Assembly: GCA_022768325.1 (NCBI GenBank) | Contig: JALEMI010000064.1 | Span: 1 to 47,140, forward strand | Direction: 5' to 3' | Origin: Bacteroidales bacterium | Lineage (GTDB): Bacteria > Bacteroidota > Bacteroidia > Bacteroidales > Marinilabiliaceae | DNA length: 47,140 nt | In this document: positions 25,320 through 32,725 of the stretch, piece after piece | Position numbering within the stretch: position 1 is the first letter of the stretch | Layout: every line of letters starts with the position of its first letter | Position numbers and translations under genes: made by a program | Notes under the pieces: model-generated | Told to the model about the DNA's origin: nothing | Database searches by the model: none | What the model saw: the letters and a program-made list of their open reading frames with translations, nothing else

Positions 25320-28094
25320 TTAGAATTTGAAGTTGAGACCAACAGTGTAGATTCCGGGAATCTCGTCACAGTAGACAAACTCGCGTTTCTTGGTATTGAG
25401 GAGGTTGTGACCATTCAAGAAGAACTCAACATTCTCGGCTGGGCTATAAGCGAGCTTGAGGTTGACAGTGAAACGCTGGCTGAGCTTCTCGCCGTTGGAG
25501 TTGTACTTCGTGGCGTATGTGCGAGGACCGATGTAGTTGGTGAAGAGAGAGGCATTGAACTTTTCGAATGGCTTATAGATAAGGCCAAGCATACCGTAGA
25601 AGTGAGGTGTAGCTTTGGACTCTACGCCATCTTCGGGTTCGGAGCCGAAGTTGCGAGCGAGGCGTCGGTTAGCCTCGTCGGTAAGGTCGAGAGTGCCGTT
25701 CTTGATTTGCTCTCGGATTTGGTCAGCCGAAGTGGCACCGACATCGTAAGTACCGAGTTTGTCGTTGCTGAACTCAGACTCCAGACGGACGAGTGTTGCT
25801 TCAGCGATTTTTTTCAATTGCTCAGCCTTTTGTTCGTCGGAGAGGCTGTTGTTGCCCATGACAGCTTGCTGCTGAGCGATGACTTGCATCATCTCACCCA
25901 TGAGGCGAGACTTCGACCTCGTAAGAAGCTCCTGGATGACTTGCGTCTGGCTATATTGATAATAGTCGTCGATGAGCGTTTTTTGGATGTTTGCGTTCAG
26001 CTTGGCAATGAGTTTTTCGGAAATAATCCAATCGACATTGAAGCTGATTCCGAACTGATTGACCTTGTATGGCAAGACAGTGTATTTGATTGACGCATAG
26101 GTCTTAAGGCTTGAGATGAGCTGACCTAAGTTCATGGCACCACTAAGGTAGTCTGCCGCAACAGACTTATCGACACGGATGACACCCGTGTTAGCTTGGA
26201 GCGAGCCGAAGTCGGTGGAACGGGAGTAGAAGGCTTCAGCATCGATGAGAAGCTTTGGGGAAGGTTTGACGCGGTAACCAATTTCGAAGTTGTCAGTCTT
26301 CACAAGGTCGGCCTCGGGGTCAGAGCTGAACTGGAGGTAATTGGGAGCCATGAGGGTGGAACGCGTCCACTGGAAGTTGGCATTGGAGTTGACCATGACG
26401 GCAGAGCGGTTGGCGCGGCCGTATACGAGCCTGATGAAATTGTTATCGTTGATGCTGTAATTGGCGGACAACTGCCAAGAGTGGTGGAACTTATCGGGGA
26501 TATTGGTCTTCTCGGCACGATAGGCACCGATGAAGCGGAATCCGTTTACACGATAGTCGAGGCGGATGTATGGAGCGAAGCTCTTGACCTTTGCGTCGTA
26601 GTTGAAGAAGCCCGAGAGGTGGTTGTTGTTATTGGGGTCGTACTTGTAGCCAGGGTCATGGTTAGTCCAAGAGTAGCCTTTGGACAAATCGTCGTAATCG
26701 GGGACGTAATCCTCATAATAGATTTGCTGGAAGGCAAGACCTGGCCTGATGAGGAGAGAGCCGACGTTGATGTCGTACTCTGCCGACACGTTCAAGTTGC
26801 TGGTCTTGGTTTTGAAGCCTGGGACACCTACAGCATAGTTTTGTGGACCGCCTGCGTAATTGGCGAGAATCTTTAAATCCTTGATAGCTGCGGAGAGGGC
26901 GACATAGCCAGTCTTAGACTGACGGCCGTTGAATGAGAAATAGTCGTCGCCGACGGGGGTTGTGTTGGCGTAGGAACGCTGATAGCCAGCTGTGAGATCG
27001 AAACGGATGTCGCTTGTGGGGGTGAAAGTCAGATAGGCGTTGTAGCCCTCAGACTGGCGGGCGAGAGCGGAGTTCTCGAACATGGAGGACGATGGAGACT
27101 CTGGCTCAAGGCAGTTGTAGAGGACGTACATATCGTTGTCGGGATAGAGCTGCTTGAGGTCTTCAAGGCGAGAGGGGCGGACATATCCACCAGCAGACAT
27201 ATCGGTGAGAGCGCCCGAGGTGAGATAACCGACGAAGGCTTCCTTGGTGAAGGCGGAGCAGACTTCGGGAGCGCCCGTGTTTGCCATATACACGCCCGAA
27301 GCGGGGATGACATAAAGCTCGTCGGTAGGCCTGTCGCGATGCTGCATGCTCAAGGTCAGGCCGACGGCGAACTTGGAATTGACAGCCTTGCGGATGGCCA
27401 CATTGCCGATGTAGGTGTTGTCATTTCCTAATTGGACATTGCCAGAAACCGTAGCGGTTGCAGAATCGGGCTTCTTTGTGAGGATGTTAATAACACCCGT
27501 TACGGCATTTGAGCCGTAGAGCGCGGACGCTGCACCACGGACAACCTCGATGCGGTCGACATCCTCGATGTCGATGGGGAGCATATCGAAATTGACGGCA
27601 CCCATGGTAAGGTTGTTAACGGGCCTACCGTCGATGAGGACGAGGGTGTTTGCGTTCTCGGTGTAGAGAAGCATGTTATTATCCGGGATGTTGATTAGGC
27701 CGCGCATCTGGATATCGTAGATACCGTTCGTTTTCTCGGCGACAATCATACCGGGGATTAGACGGAACGCCTCCTCAATGGTTGTCACGCCATAGGTACG
27801 CATCTCGTCATAAGTAATAACCGTTGTTGAGAGCGGAGACGTAAAGGTGTTCTCCTCCTGTTTTGAGGCGGAAGAGACATTCTTATTCATGATAAGAGCG
27901 AAAAGCTCATCGACAGAAGAGACACCGAGTGTCTCAACAGCCTCCATCAGATCCTCGAGGGGCAACTCCGAGAGTTCATCGGTCGTCATGGCCAGTATCT
28001 GCTCGCGGGTGAGCTTCTGCTGTGCCGATGCTGACAAAGCTACTGCCGCTAAAATGAATAGCGATAGGATTTTCTTAGAAATTGAATACATCAT
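25320..28094 (-). CDS. TonB-dependent outer-membrane receptor with a helical insertion
   Basis: Predicted 924 residues, signal peptide about 1-24 (ALSASAQQ). The short N-terminal stretch (LEDLMEAVETLGV...VSSASKQEEN) is typical of receptors lacking a carboxypeptidase-like domain. The plug domain follows (TSPLSTTVITYDEM, GMIVAEKTNGIYDIQMRG, VLIDGRPVNN, IEVVRGAASALYGSNAVTGVINI), then a 22-strand-type barrel ending in VGLNFKF. Residues about 725-825 break the barrel pattern with a long charged Q/E/K-rich helical stretch (for example MMQVIAQQQAVM, SDEQKAEQLKKIAE). There is no SusD-like partner, so a siderophore, vitamin or small-molecule ligand is more likely than a glycan. The DUF4332-like gene follows. 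Two adjacent Met codons leave the start uncertain by one residue. Confidence 0.93.
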   Translation of the reverse strand: MMYSISKKILSLFILAAVALSASAQQKLTREQILAMTTDELSELPLEDLMEAVETLGVSSVDELFALIMNKNVSSASKQEENTFTSPLSTTVITYDEMRTYGVTTIEEAFRLIPGMIVAEKTNGIYDIQMRGLINIPDNNMLLYTENANTLVLIDGRPVNNLTMGAVNFDMLPIDIEDVDRIEVVRGAASALYGSNAVTGVINILTKKPDSATATVSGNVQLGNDNTYIGNVAIRKAVNSKFAVGLTLSMQHRDRPTDELYVIPASGVYMANTGAPEVCSAFTKEAFVGYLTSGALTDMSAGGYVRPSRLEDLKQLYPDNDMYVLYNCLEPESPSSSMFENSALARQSEGYNAYLTFTPTSDIRFDLTAGYQRSYANTTPVGDDYFSFNGRQSKTGYVALSAAIKDLKILANYAGGPQNYAVGVPGFKTKTSNLNVSAEYDINVGSLLIRPGLAFQQIYYEDYVPDYDDLSKGYSWTNHDPGYKYDPNNNNHLSGFFNYDAKVKSFAPYIRLDYRVNGFRFIGAYRAEKTNIPDKFHHSWQLSANYSINDNNFIRLVYGRANRSAVMVNSNANFQWTRSTLMAPNYLQFSSDPEADLVKTDNFEIGYRVKPSPKLLIDAEAFYSRSTDFGSLQANTGVIRVDKSVAADYLSGAMNLGQLISSLKTYASIKYTVLPYKVNQFGISFNVDWIISEKLIAKLNANIQKTLIDDYYQYSQTQVIQELLTRSKSRLMGEMMQVIAQQQAVMGNNSLSDEQKAEQLKKIAEATLVRLESEFSNDKLGTYDVGATSADQIREQIKNGTLDLTDEANRRLARNFGSEPEDGVESKATPHFYGMLGLIYKPFEKFNASLFTNYIGPRTYATKYNSNGEKLSQRFTVNLKLAYSPAENVEFFLNGHNLLNTKKREFVYCDEIPGIYTVGLNFKF

Positions 28095-28328
28095 TTAGAG
28101 AATTATTCATAAGACGCAAAACCTCGAATGCTCTAAGAGACAGAACATCTTTGCATATATGCGCCCGGATAAACATTACAGTTTCCAATTATAACAGACG
28201 AATTACAGCGATATAAAAAGTTAACCTTTAGCGATTGGCCTTTTATAAACCTCTCAGTGCCTTCATACGTAATTCCCTTACGTAAGGTTATAGTGAAGGA
28301 ACGATAAAAATGGCTTCAAAAAGACATA
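28095..28328. promoter_or_regulatory. Control region upstream of the TonB receptor, with nested inverted repeats
   Basis: A gene-free 234-base spacer. A perfect 12-base palindrome CCTTACGTAAGG (28276-28287) sits inside a wider repeat (CCTTCA at 28260-28265 with TGAAGG at 28294-28299). TACGTAA occurs twice (28266 and 28279). A 10-base palindrome GCATATATGC is at 28153-28162. These could be operators, or the first could be the 3' hairpin of the upstream lipoprotein gene. No riboswitch motif that I know is visible. Confidence 0.4.
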
Positions 28329-29831
28329 TTACTTATCGCGGACAAGCCTGACTGCGATTTTTGCGCTCGTAAGGACCTCATTTTCGGCAGATTTTCCGCA
28401 TTGATTGTCGTTGAACGAATCTTGGAGGAAAAGCATAGACTGGGCGTAGCCGAAGGACGTGACATCGGACGAAAGGAGGTAAACGCCATAGGTATAGTCA
28501 CCAGCGATGTCCATATTGGCGGGAAGGAAGATGGCAGTTCCGTCCTTGCTTACGACCTCCACGCCGTTAACGCCATTTAGACGCCCCCAGCTCCAGTTGC
28601 ATTGGTCAATAAGCTCTTGCGCCTCGTCGACAGTCGGGAGACGCCATCCATTGAAAGATGCGGAGGCGGCCTCGTCGAAAGAGAGGGACGTGCCGAACTC
28701 GGAGGCGGAGGCGGCTCCATAGTTCTTTGTGGCCCATATTACGGAGAGCCCCATATCGGCCTCGCTGCCACTGGTCATGACAATTGGGAGCGTCTTGAAA
28801 GTCTTGACATCGCCGTAATAGGTGTTAATCTTTGTTTGGGTGCCCACCTTCTCCTTTATTGTAGCGAAAGAGCGGAAATAATAGCGTTTGTTGGCACGGA
28901 GGGCCTTGGGCGTGACGGAGAAAAGCCCCATGCCTCGCTCGTCGATTGTCTCGGGGGACAGCTTAAGAATCGCCTGGTCAGACGCGGCATTGACGCTATC
29001 GACGGTCACCTCGCGGTTCTTCTCGTAGAAGAGAATGCCGAAGTCTGTGGCGTCGGAAAAGAGGACATTGAGGTCGCCTGACAGCTTGGCGGAGAAAGTG
29101 TTAACATCCTCGGCATCGAGAGTCGCGACGCTGATTTTGGGCGTATGGAAAGAGCGGACATCGCCCCAGAGATAGACCTCGCGCATGGTAGCCGTTCGCA
29201 TGAGGACGAAAGCGCAATAATAATAGGTCTTGTCGGGGTCGAGATTTCGGATCATGTATGTGGAATCGCAAAGCGTTGACTGCTCGCGGATGATGCGCTC
29301 GCGGGTGGAATAGTATATGCCGTAGCTTCCTTTGAACTTCTTGGGGTCGATTGGCTCGCTTAAGGACATTTGGAGCTGCGCGCCAAAGGCGTAGACATTT
29401 ATGGCGGAATCGGTGGTGGCTGTCAGACGGTGAGTGCGGAACTTGTAGGTCTGGGAATTGTAAATCAGGCCGTTGCGCTCGACGCTTGTGGAGAAATAGT
29501 AAGTAGTATCGGCATAGAGATTCGAGAGATGGACCTCGCTGCGTCCGTTGCCGAGATATTGGGCTCGGAAATATTCGCCCGTTGTAGAGATGTACTTGGT
29601 GTTTTGGAGCGAGAGGCGTAGGCCCGTGATGTCGGAAGAATCGGCATTATCGCCGAAGATGCCCCGGACTACGGCACTGTATGGCGTAACCTCCTCGACG
29701 GAAACGAGGCGTGTGGTATCGTCGTCGTCAATGTTGGCTGGAGGGTCGACGGTCTCCTTTTCGCAGCTCACGAAGAGTGAAAAGGCTGTCAGGAGGGTGA
29801 AGAATAGCGATATGGAGAGTAGGTTTTTCAT
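28329..29831 (-). CDS. Surface lipoprotein with fibronectin-like repeats and a C-terminal DUF1566-like domain
   Basis: Predicted 500 residues with a lipobox (LFVSC, Cys23). Residues about 40-350 contain three fibronectin type III-like units, each ending with a 'L..[DN]T.YYF..[FY]...' strand (YADTTYYFSTSVERNG, DPDKTYYYCAFVLM, RANKRYYFRSFATIK). Residues about 365-500 (GLSVIWATKNYGA, GWRLPTVDEAQELIDQCNW, AVRLVRDK) match the DUF1566/Fibrobacter-paralog type domain found at the end of many surface proteins. It is probably a cell-surface adhesion or display protein; ligand unknown. A -7 box lies just upstream, so it has its own promoter. Confidence 0.82.
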   Translation of the reverse strand: MKNLLSISLFFTLLTAFSLFVSCEKETVDPPANIDDDDTTRLVSVEEVTPYSAVVRGIFGDNADSSDITGLRLSLQNTKYISTTGEYFRAQYLGNGRSEVHLSNLYADTTYYFSTSVERNGLIYNSQTYKFRTHRLTATTDSAINVYAFGAQLQMSLSEPIDPKKFKGSYGIYYSTRERIIREQSTLCDSTYMIRNLDPDKTYYYCAFVLMRTATMREVYLWGDVRSFHTPKISVATLDAEDVNTFSAKLSGDLNVLFSDATDFGILFYEKNREVTVDSVNAASDQAILKLSPETIDERGMGLFSVTPKALRANKRYYFRSFATIKEKVGTQTKINTYYGDVKTFKTLPIVMTSGSEADMGLSVIWATKNYGAASASEFGTSLSFDEAASASFNGWRLPTVDEAQELIDQCNWSWGRLNGVNGVEVVSKDGTAIFLPANMDIAGDYTYGVYLLSSDVTSFGYAQSMLFLQDSFNDNQCGKSAENEVLTSAKIAVRLVRDK

Positions 29832-29854
29832 CTGGCGAGTTAAGAGTTCCTAAG

Positions 29855-29862
29855 CAAATATA
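29855..29862 (-). promoter_or_regulatory. -7 box for the fibronectin-like lipoprotein gene
   Basis: The minus strand reads TATATTTG, an exact TAnnTTTG match 23 bases upstream of the ATG. No -33 box is apparent. Confidence 0.55.
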
Positions 29863-29885
29863 GGAAATAAGCTGGTATGAATATG

Positions 29886-29915
29886 AAAAAAGCCCCGAAG
29901 CAGAGCTTCAAGGCT
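29886..29915 (-). terminator. Intrinsic terminator of tRNA-Arg
   Basis: On the minus strand AGCCTTGAAGC pairs with GCTTCGGGGCT through 11 positions (two G-U) around a 3-base loop. A run of six T follows (the A tract at 29886-29891). It starts 12 bases after the tRNA end. Confidence 0.75.
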
Positions 29916-29926
29916 AACTTAGTTTG

Positions 29927-30000
29927 TGATACCGGAGGGATTCGAACCCCCAATCTTCTGGGCCGTAACCAGAGGCATTATCCAATTGTGCTACGGTACC
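29927..30000 (-). tRNA. tRNA-Arg (anticodon ACG)
   Basis: A full cloverleaf reads on the minus strand. The acceptor arm is GGTACCG with CGGTATC (one G-U). The D arm is GCAC/ATGC. The anticodon stem TCTGG/CCAGA encloses loop TTACGGC with anticodon ACG. The T arm is GGGGG/CCCTC around TTCGAAT, with discriminator A. CCA is not encoded; the next bases are CA. The A34 implies deamination to inosine to read CGU, CGC and CGA. Confidence 0.95.
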
Positions 30001-30026
30001 GAACCGTGTCATTCATTTTGACAATG

Positions 30027-30034
30027 CAAAGATA
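30027..30034 (-). promoter_or_regulatory. -7 box of the tRNA-Arg gene
   Basis: The minus strand reads TATCTTTG, an exact match to TAnnTTTG, 27 bases before the tRNA 5' end. The terminator of the candidate RNA gene lies just upstream, separating the two units. Confidence 0.65.
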
Positions 30035-30077
30035 GGAATATTCTCGATACGTTGTAACGTTTGAGCAACTTTTTTGA

Positions 30078-30098
30078 AAAAAGAGCCACGGCTCTTTC
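30078..30098 (-). terminator. Intrinsic terminator of the candidate RNA gene
   Basis: AAAGAGCC (30081-30088) and GGCTCTTT (30091-30098) form a perfect stem. On the minus strand it runs into six T (30078-30083). The adjacent TTTTTTGAAAAAA is itself symmetric. Confidence 0.75.
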
Positions 30099-30255
30099 AT
30101 TTAGACCACCTGGCGAGTTGTTTTTAGCCCCAAGCGCATCCACTGGGTCGATATGGTCGGAAGGTACGTGCTGGACTTCCGGCTTCGCGTAGGCACCAGG
30201 TAACGGAGGTACGGCCTTTCTGGCCAGCAGAGGTTGGAACAAGAGGGAGGCCGTT
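30078..30255 (-). ncRNA. Candidate structured non-coding RNA, unidentified
   Basis: On the minus strand several paired elements lead into an intrinsic terminator. A 10-position closing stem pairs TTACCTGGTG with CGCCAGGTGG (30194-30203 with 30107-30116). Inside it, CGGAAG/CTTCCG pair (30158-30163 with 30176-30181). Upstream is GGCC-AGAAA-GGCC, and GTAACGG near the 5' end can pair with CCGTTAC. The region lies between tRNA-Arg and htpG with no convincing ORF. A housekeeping RNA (6S or a diverged SRP RNA) is possible, but I could not match the conserved core of SRP, tmRNA or RNase P. The 5' end is uncertain. Confidence 0.45.
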
Positions 30256-30582
30256 ACTCATGATGATTTGAGGATGTAAATGAAATAGCCGTTAGAAAGA
30301 GAGATTGGCGAAAGAATGAGCTGCTGTGAATCAAGAAGTTGAGGAGCAAAGAAAATTGACGGGGGAATGGCATGAGAGTGACGAGAAGCCCGAAGAAAGA
30401 GAGGAGGCGTGACAAAAGTTCAGAGGCGCGTGACGAAGTGGGCATAGTGAGACTTTTTGTCAGACGGGCAACAACGTGGCATAAATAGGGCAAAAACAGT
30501 ATGACGTTATGGCACGAGTAGTACCTTGGCATAAAATTTGACTACCGAGGTGCAACGAACTCAAGAAAAAATATCTAAAGAT
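30256..30582 (+). promoter_or_regulatory. htpG upstream region with repeated TGGCAYRA and GTGAC motifs
   Basis: No gene is supported here. TGGCAYRA occurs four times on the plus strand (30368, 30477, 30510 and 30527). The copy at 30477 (TGGCATAAATAGGGC) has GG and GC at the -24/-12 spacing of a sigma-54 promoter. GTGAC occurs at 30378, 30409 and 30430, spaced 31 and 21 bases, about whole helical turns. TAAAATTTG at 30532-30540 is a poor -7 box about 43 bases before the htpG ATG. The signals suggest special regulation of the chaperone gene; they are not proof. Confidence 0.4.
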
Positions 30583-32640
30583 ATGGCATCTGGAAAAATT
30601 GGAGTGTCTACCAAAGACCTCTTCCCTATCATCAAGAAATTTCTTTACTCGGACCACGACATCTTCTTGCGCGAGATAGTATCGAACGCAGTAGACGCGA
30701 CCCAGAAGCTCAAAGTCCTTGCGAGCAACGGCGAATTCAAGGGTGAGCTTGGCGACGTGAAAGTGCGCGTCACCCTGGACAAGGAGGGCAAGACCATCAC
30801 GGTGTCGGACAACGGCATCGGCATGACCGCTGAGGAGGTTGAGAAATACATCAACCAGATTGCGTTCTCGGGAGCAGAGGAGTTCCTGGAGAAGCACAAG
30901 AACGACGCGGCCACGATAATTGGCCACTTCGGACTTGGATTCTACTCCGCATTCATGGTCTCTGACCGTGTGGAGATTGTCACGAAATCTTACAAAGAGG
31001 GAGCGAAAGCCGTCCGCTGGTCGTGCACGGGCGAACCCGAATACACGCTTGAAGAGGCGGAGAAGGCAGAGCGGGGCACGGACATCATCATGCACATCTC
31101 CGACGAGGAGAAAGAGTTCCTTGAAAAGAACCGCTTGCAGGAGCTTCTGAACAAGTATTGCAAGTTCTTGCCCGTAGAGATTGCCTTTGGCAAGAAGACG
31201 GAGTGGAAAGACGGCAAAGAGCAGGAGACGAGCGAGGACAACATAATAAACGACACGACGCCCGCATGGGTGAAGAAGCCCGCCGACCTGAAGGAAGAGG
31301 ACTACGTGAAATTCTACCACCAGCTCTACCCGATGGCTGAAGACCCGTTGTTCTACATCCACCTGAACGTAGACTACCCGTTCACCTTGACGGGCATACT
31401 GTACTTCCCGAAGATAAAGAACAACATCGACATCAACCGGAACAAGATACAGCTCTATTGCAACCAAGTCTTTGTTACGGACACGGTGGAAGGCATTGTG
31501 CCAGACTTCCTTACGCTGTTGCACGGCGTAATTGACTCTCCGGACATTCCTCTGAACGTATCGCGCTCATACCTGCAATCGGACGGCAACGTCAAGAAGA
31601 TTTCGAGCCACATAACCAAGAAAGTGGCAGACCGACTGGAGGAGATCTTCAAGAACGACCGTGCGACATTTGAGAAGAAGTGGGACGACCTGAAGATATT
31701 CATCGAGTACGGAATGCTGACCGACGACAAATTCTTTGACAGGGCACAGAAATTCGCCCTGCTGAAAGACGTTGACGGCAAGTACTTCACCTTCGAGGAG
31801 TACAAGACACTGGTCAAAGAGAACCAGACGGACAAGGACGGCACAATGGTCTGCCTCTACGCCCACGACAAGGCGTCGCAGTTCAGCTTTATTGACAGCG
31901 CGCAGAAGAAGGGCTACAACGTCCTGCTGCTGGACGGTCAGCTCGACACGCCGTTCATGAACCAACTGGAGCAGAAATGGGAGAAGACGCGCTTTGCCCG
32001 CGTTGACGCCGACACGATTGACAAGCTAATCGTGAAGAACGACGCGCCAGAGCTGAAGATCTCGACGGCCGAGAAGTCGAACCTTGAAGAGGTGTTCCGC
32101 GCCGAGACACCGAAGGACGACGCAAAAGTGAACTACACCGTCTCTGTCGAGGCGTTGGGCGAGAACGAGCTTCCCGTCATCATCACTCAGAACGAGTGGA
32201 TGCGCCGCATGAAAGAGATGAGCGCAGTACAGGGCGGCGCGATGTCGTTCTACGGAGAACTGCCCAACACACTCAACCTCGTGGTCAACGCCAATCACCC
32301 GCTCGTAGAACGCGTATTGGCAGAGATGGGGACAAAGACGGCGAGTGAGCTTGCCCCAATTGCCGACGAGATGGAGAAGAAAGAGGCTCGCAAAGCAGAG
32401 CTGAACAAGGCCAAGGAGGGCAAGAAAGACGAAGAGATACCTCAGGCCGACATTGACGAGCTTCAATCTGTGGAGAAGCAGATTGGCGAGCTTCGCGACA
32501 AGCGTAACAACGTCTTGGCGAACTTTGCAAAGGACGAGAAGCTCGTATCGCAGCTTATTGACCTTGCCCTCTTGTCGAACAACATGCTGAAGGGCGAGAG
32601 CTTGACAAACTTCATTAAGCGCAGCATCAGCCTCATGTAA
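30583..32640 (+). CDS. htpG: Hsp90-family molecular chaperone HtpG
   Basis: Predicted 685 residues from ATG 30583 (MASGKIGVSTKDLF), which matches the usual HtpG N-terminus. An in-frame TTG 45 bases upstream would add residues that the family lacks. The GHKL ATPase motifs are present: REIVSNAVDATQKL, DNGIGM and GHFGLGFYSAFMV. So is the middle-domain sequence RNKIQLYCNQVFVTD, ending in PLNVSRSYLQSD. Compared with E. coli HtpG, a charged K/E-rich stretch (EKKEARKAELNKAKEGKKDE) interrupts the C-terminal dimerisation region; a similar insert is common in Bacteroidetes. It folds client proteins in the cytoplasm under stress. A terminator follows, and the upstream region is repeat-rich. Confidence 0.97.
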   Translation: MASGKIGVSTKDLFPIIKKFLYSDHDIFLREIVSNAVDATQKLKVLASNGEFKGELGDVKVRVTLDKEGKTITVSDNGIGMTAEEVEKYINQIAFSGAEEFLEKHKNDAATIIGHFGLGFYSAFMVSDRVEIVTKSYKEGAKAVRWSCTGEPEYTLEEAEKAERGTDIIMHISDEEKEFLEKNRLQELLNKYCKFLPVEIAFGKKTEWKDGKEQETSEDNIINDTTPAWVKKPADLKEEDYVKFYHQLYPMAEDPLFYIHLNVDYPFTLTGILYFPKIKNNIDINRNKIQLYCNQVFVTDTVEGIVPDFLTLLHGVIDSPDIPLNVSRSYLQSDGNVKKISSHITKKVADRLEEIFKNDRATFEKKWDDLKIFIEYGMLTDDKFFDRAQKFALLKDVDGKYFTFEEYKTLVKENQTDKDGTMVCLYAHDKASQFSFIDSAQKKGYNVLLLDGQLDTPFMNQLEQKWEKTRFARVDADTIDKLIVKNDAPELKISTAEKSNLEEVFRAETPKDDAKVNYTVSVEALGENELPVIITQNEWMRRMKEMSAVQGGAMSFYGELPNTLNLVVNANHPLVERVLAEMGTKTASELAPIADEMEKKEARKAELNKAKEGKKDEEIPQADIDELQSVEKQIGELRDKRNNVLANFAKDEKLVSQLIDLALLSNNMLKGESLTNFIKRSISLM

Positions 32641-32667
32641 AAATTGAGCGTCGCGCAGTAAAAAAGT

Positions 32668-32707
32668 AAGCGGGGTGAGCCGAAAAGGTTCATCCCGCTT
32701 CTCTTTT
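32668..32707. terminator. Terminator after htpG
   Basis: A 14-pair stem (32668-32681 with 32687-32700, two G-U) is followed by CTCTTTTT. It lies between convergent htpG and the nuclease gene and can also act on the minus strand. Confidence 0.75.
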
Positions 32708-32725
32708 TGCGTTATGGGTGTGGGG

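Noticed and set aside
28095-28328. A cobalamin-type riboswitch before the TonB receptor
   Set aside because: No conserved B12-box or comparable multi-stem consensus was visible in the leader.
30009-30242. A 77-residue minus-strand ORF covering the candidate RNA and tRNA promoter
   Set aside because: It runs through the intrinsic terminator and the tRNA -7 box, and the paired stems explain the sequence better than coding.
30078-30255. Identification of the structured RNA as SRP, tmRNA or RNase P RNA
   Set aside because: No GGAA-capped SRP core with AGCAG, no tRNA-like T arm or tag reading frame, and no GAGGAAAGTCC element could be found on either strand.
30254-30532. A 92-residue minus-strand ORF upstream of htpG
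   Set aside because: Composition is dominated by Ser, Leu and Phe from the complement of a purine-rich strand. It covers the htpG promoter motifs and has no family resemblance.
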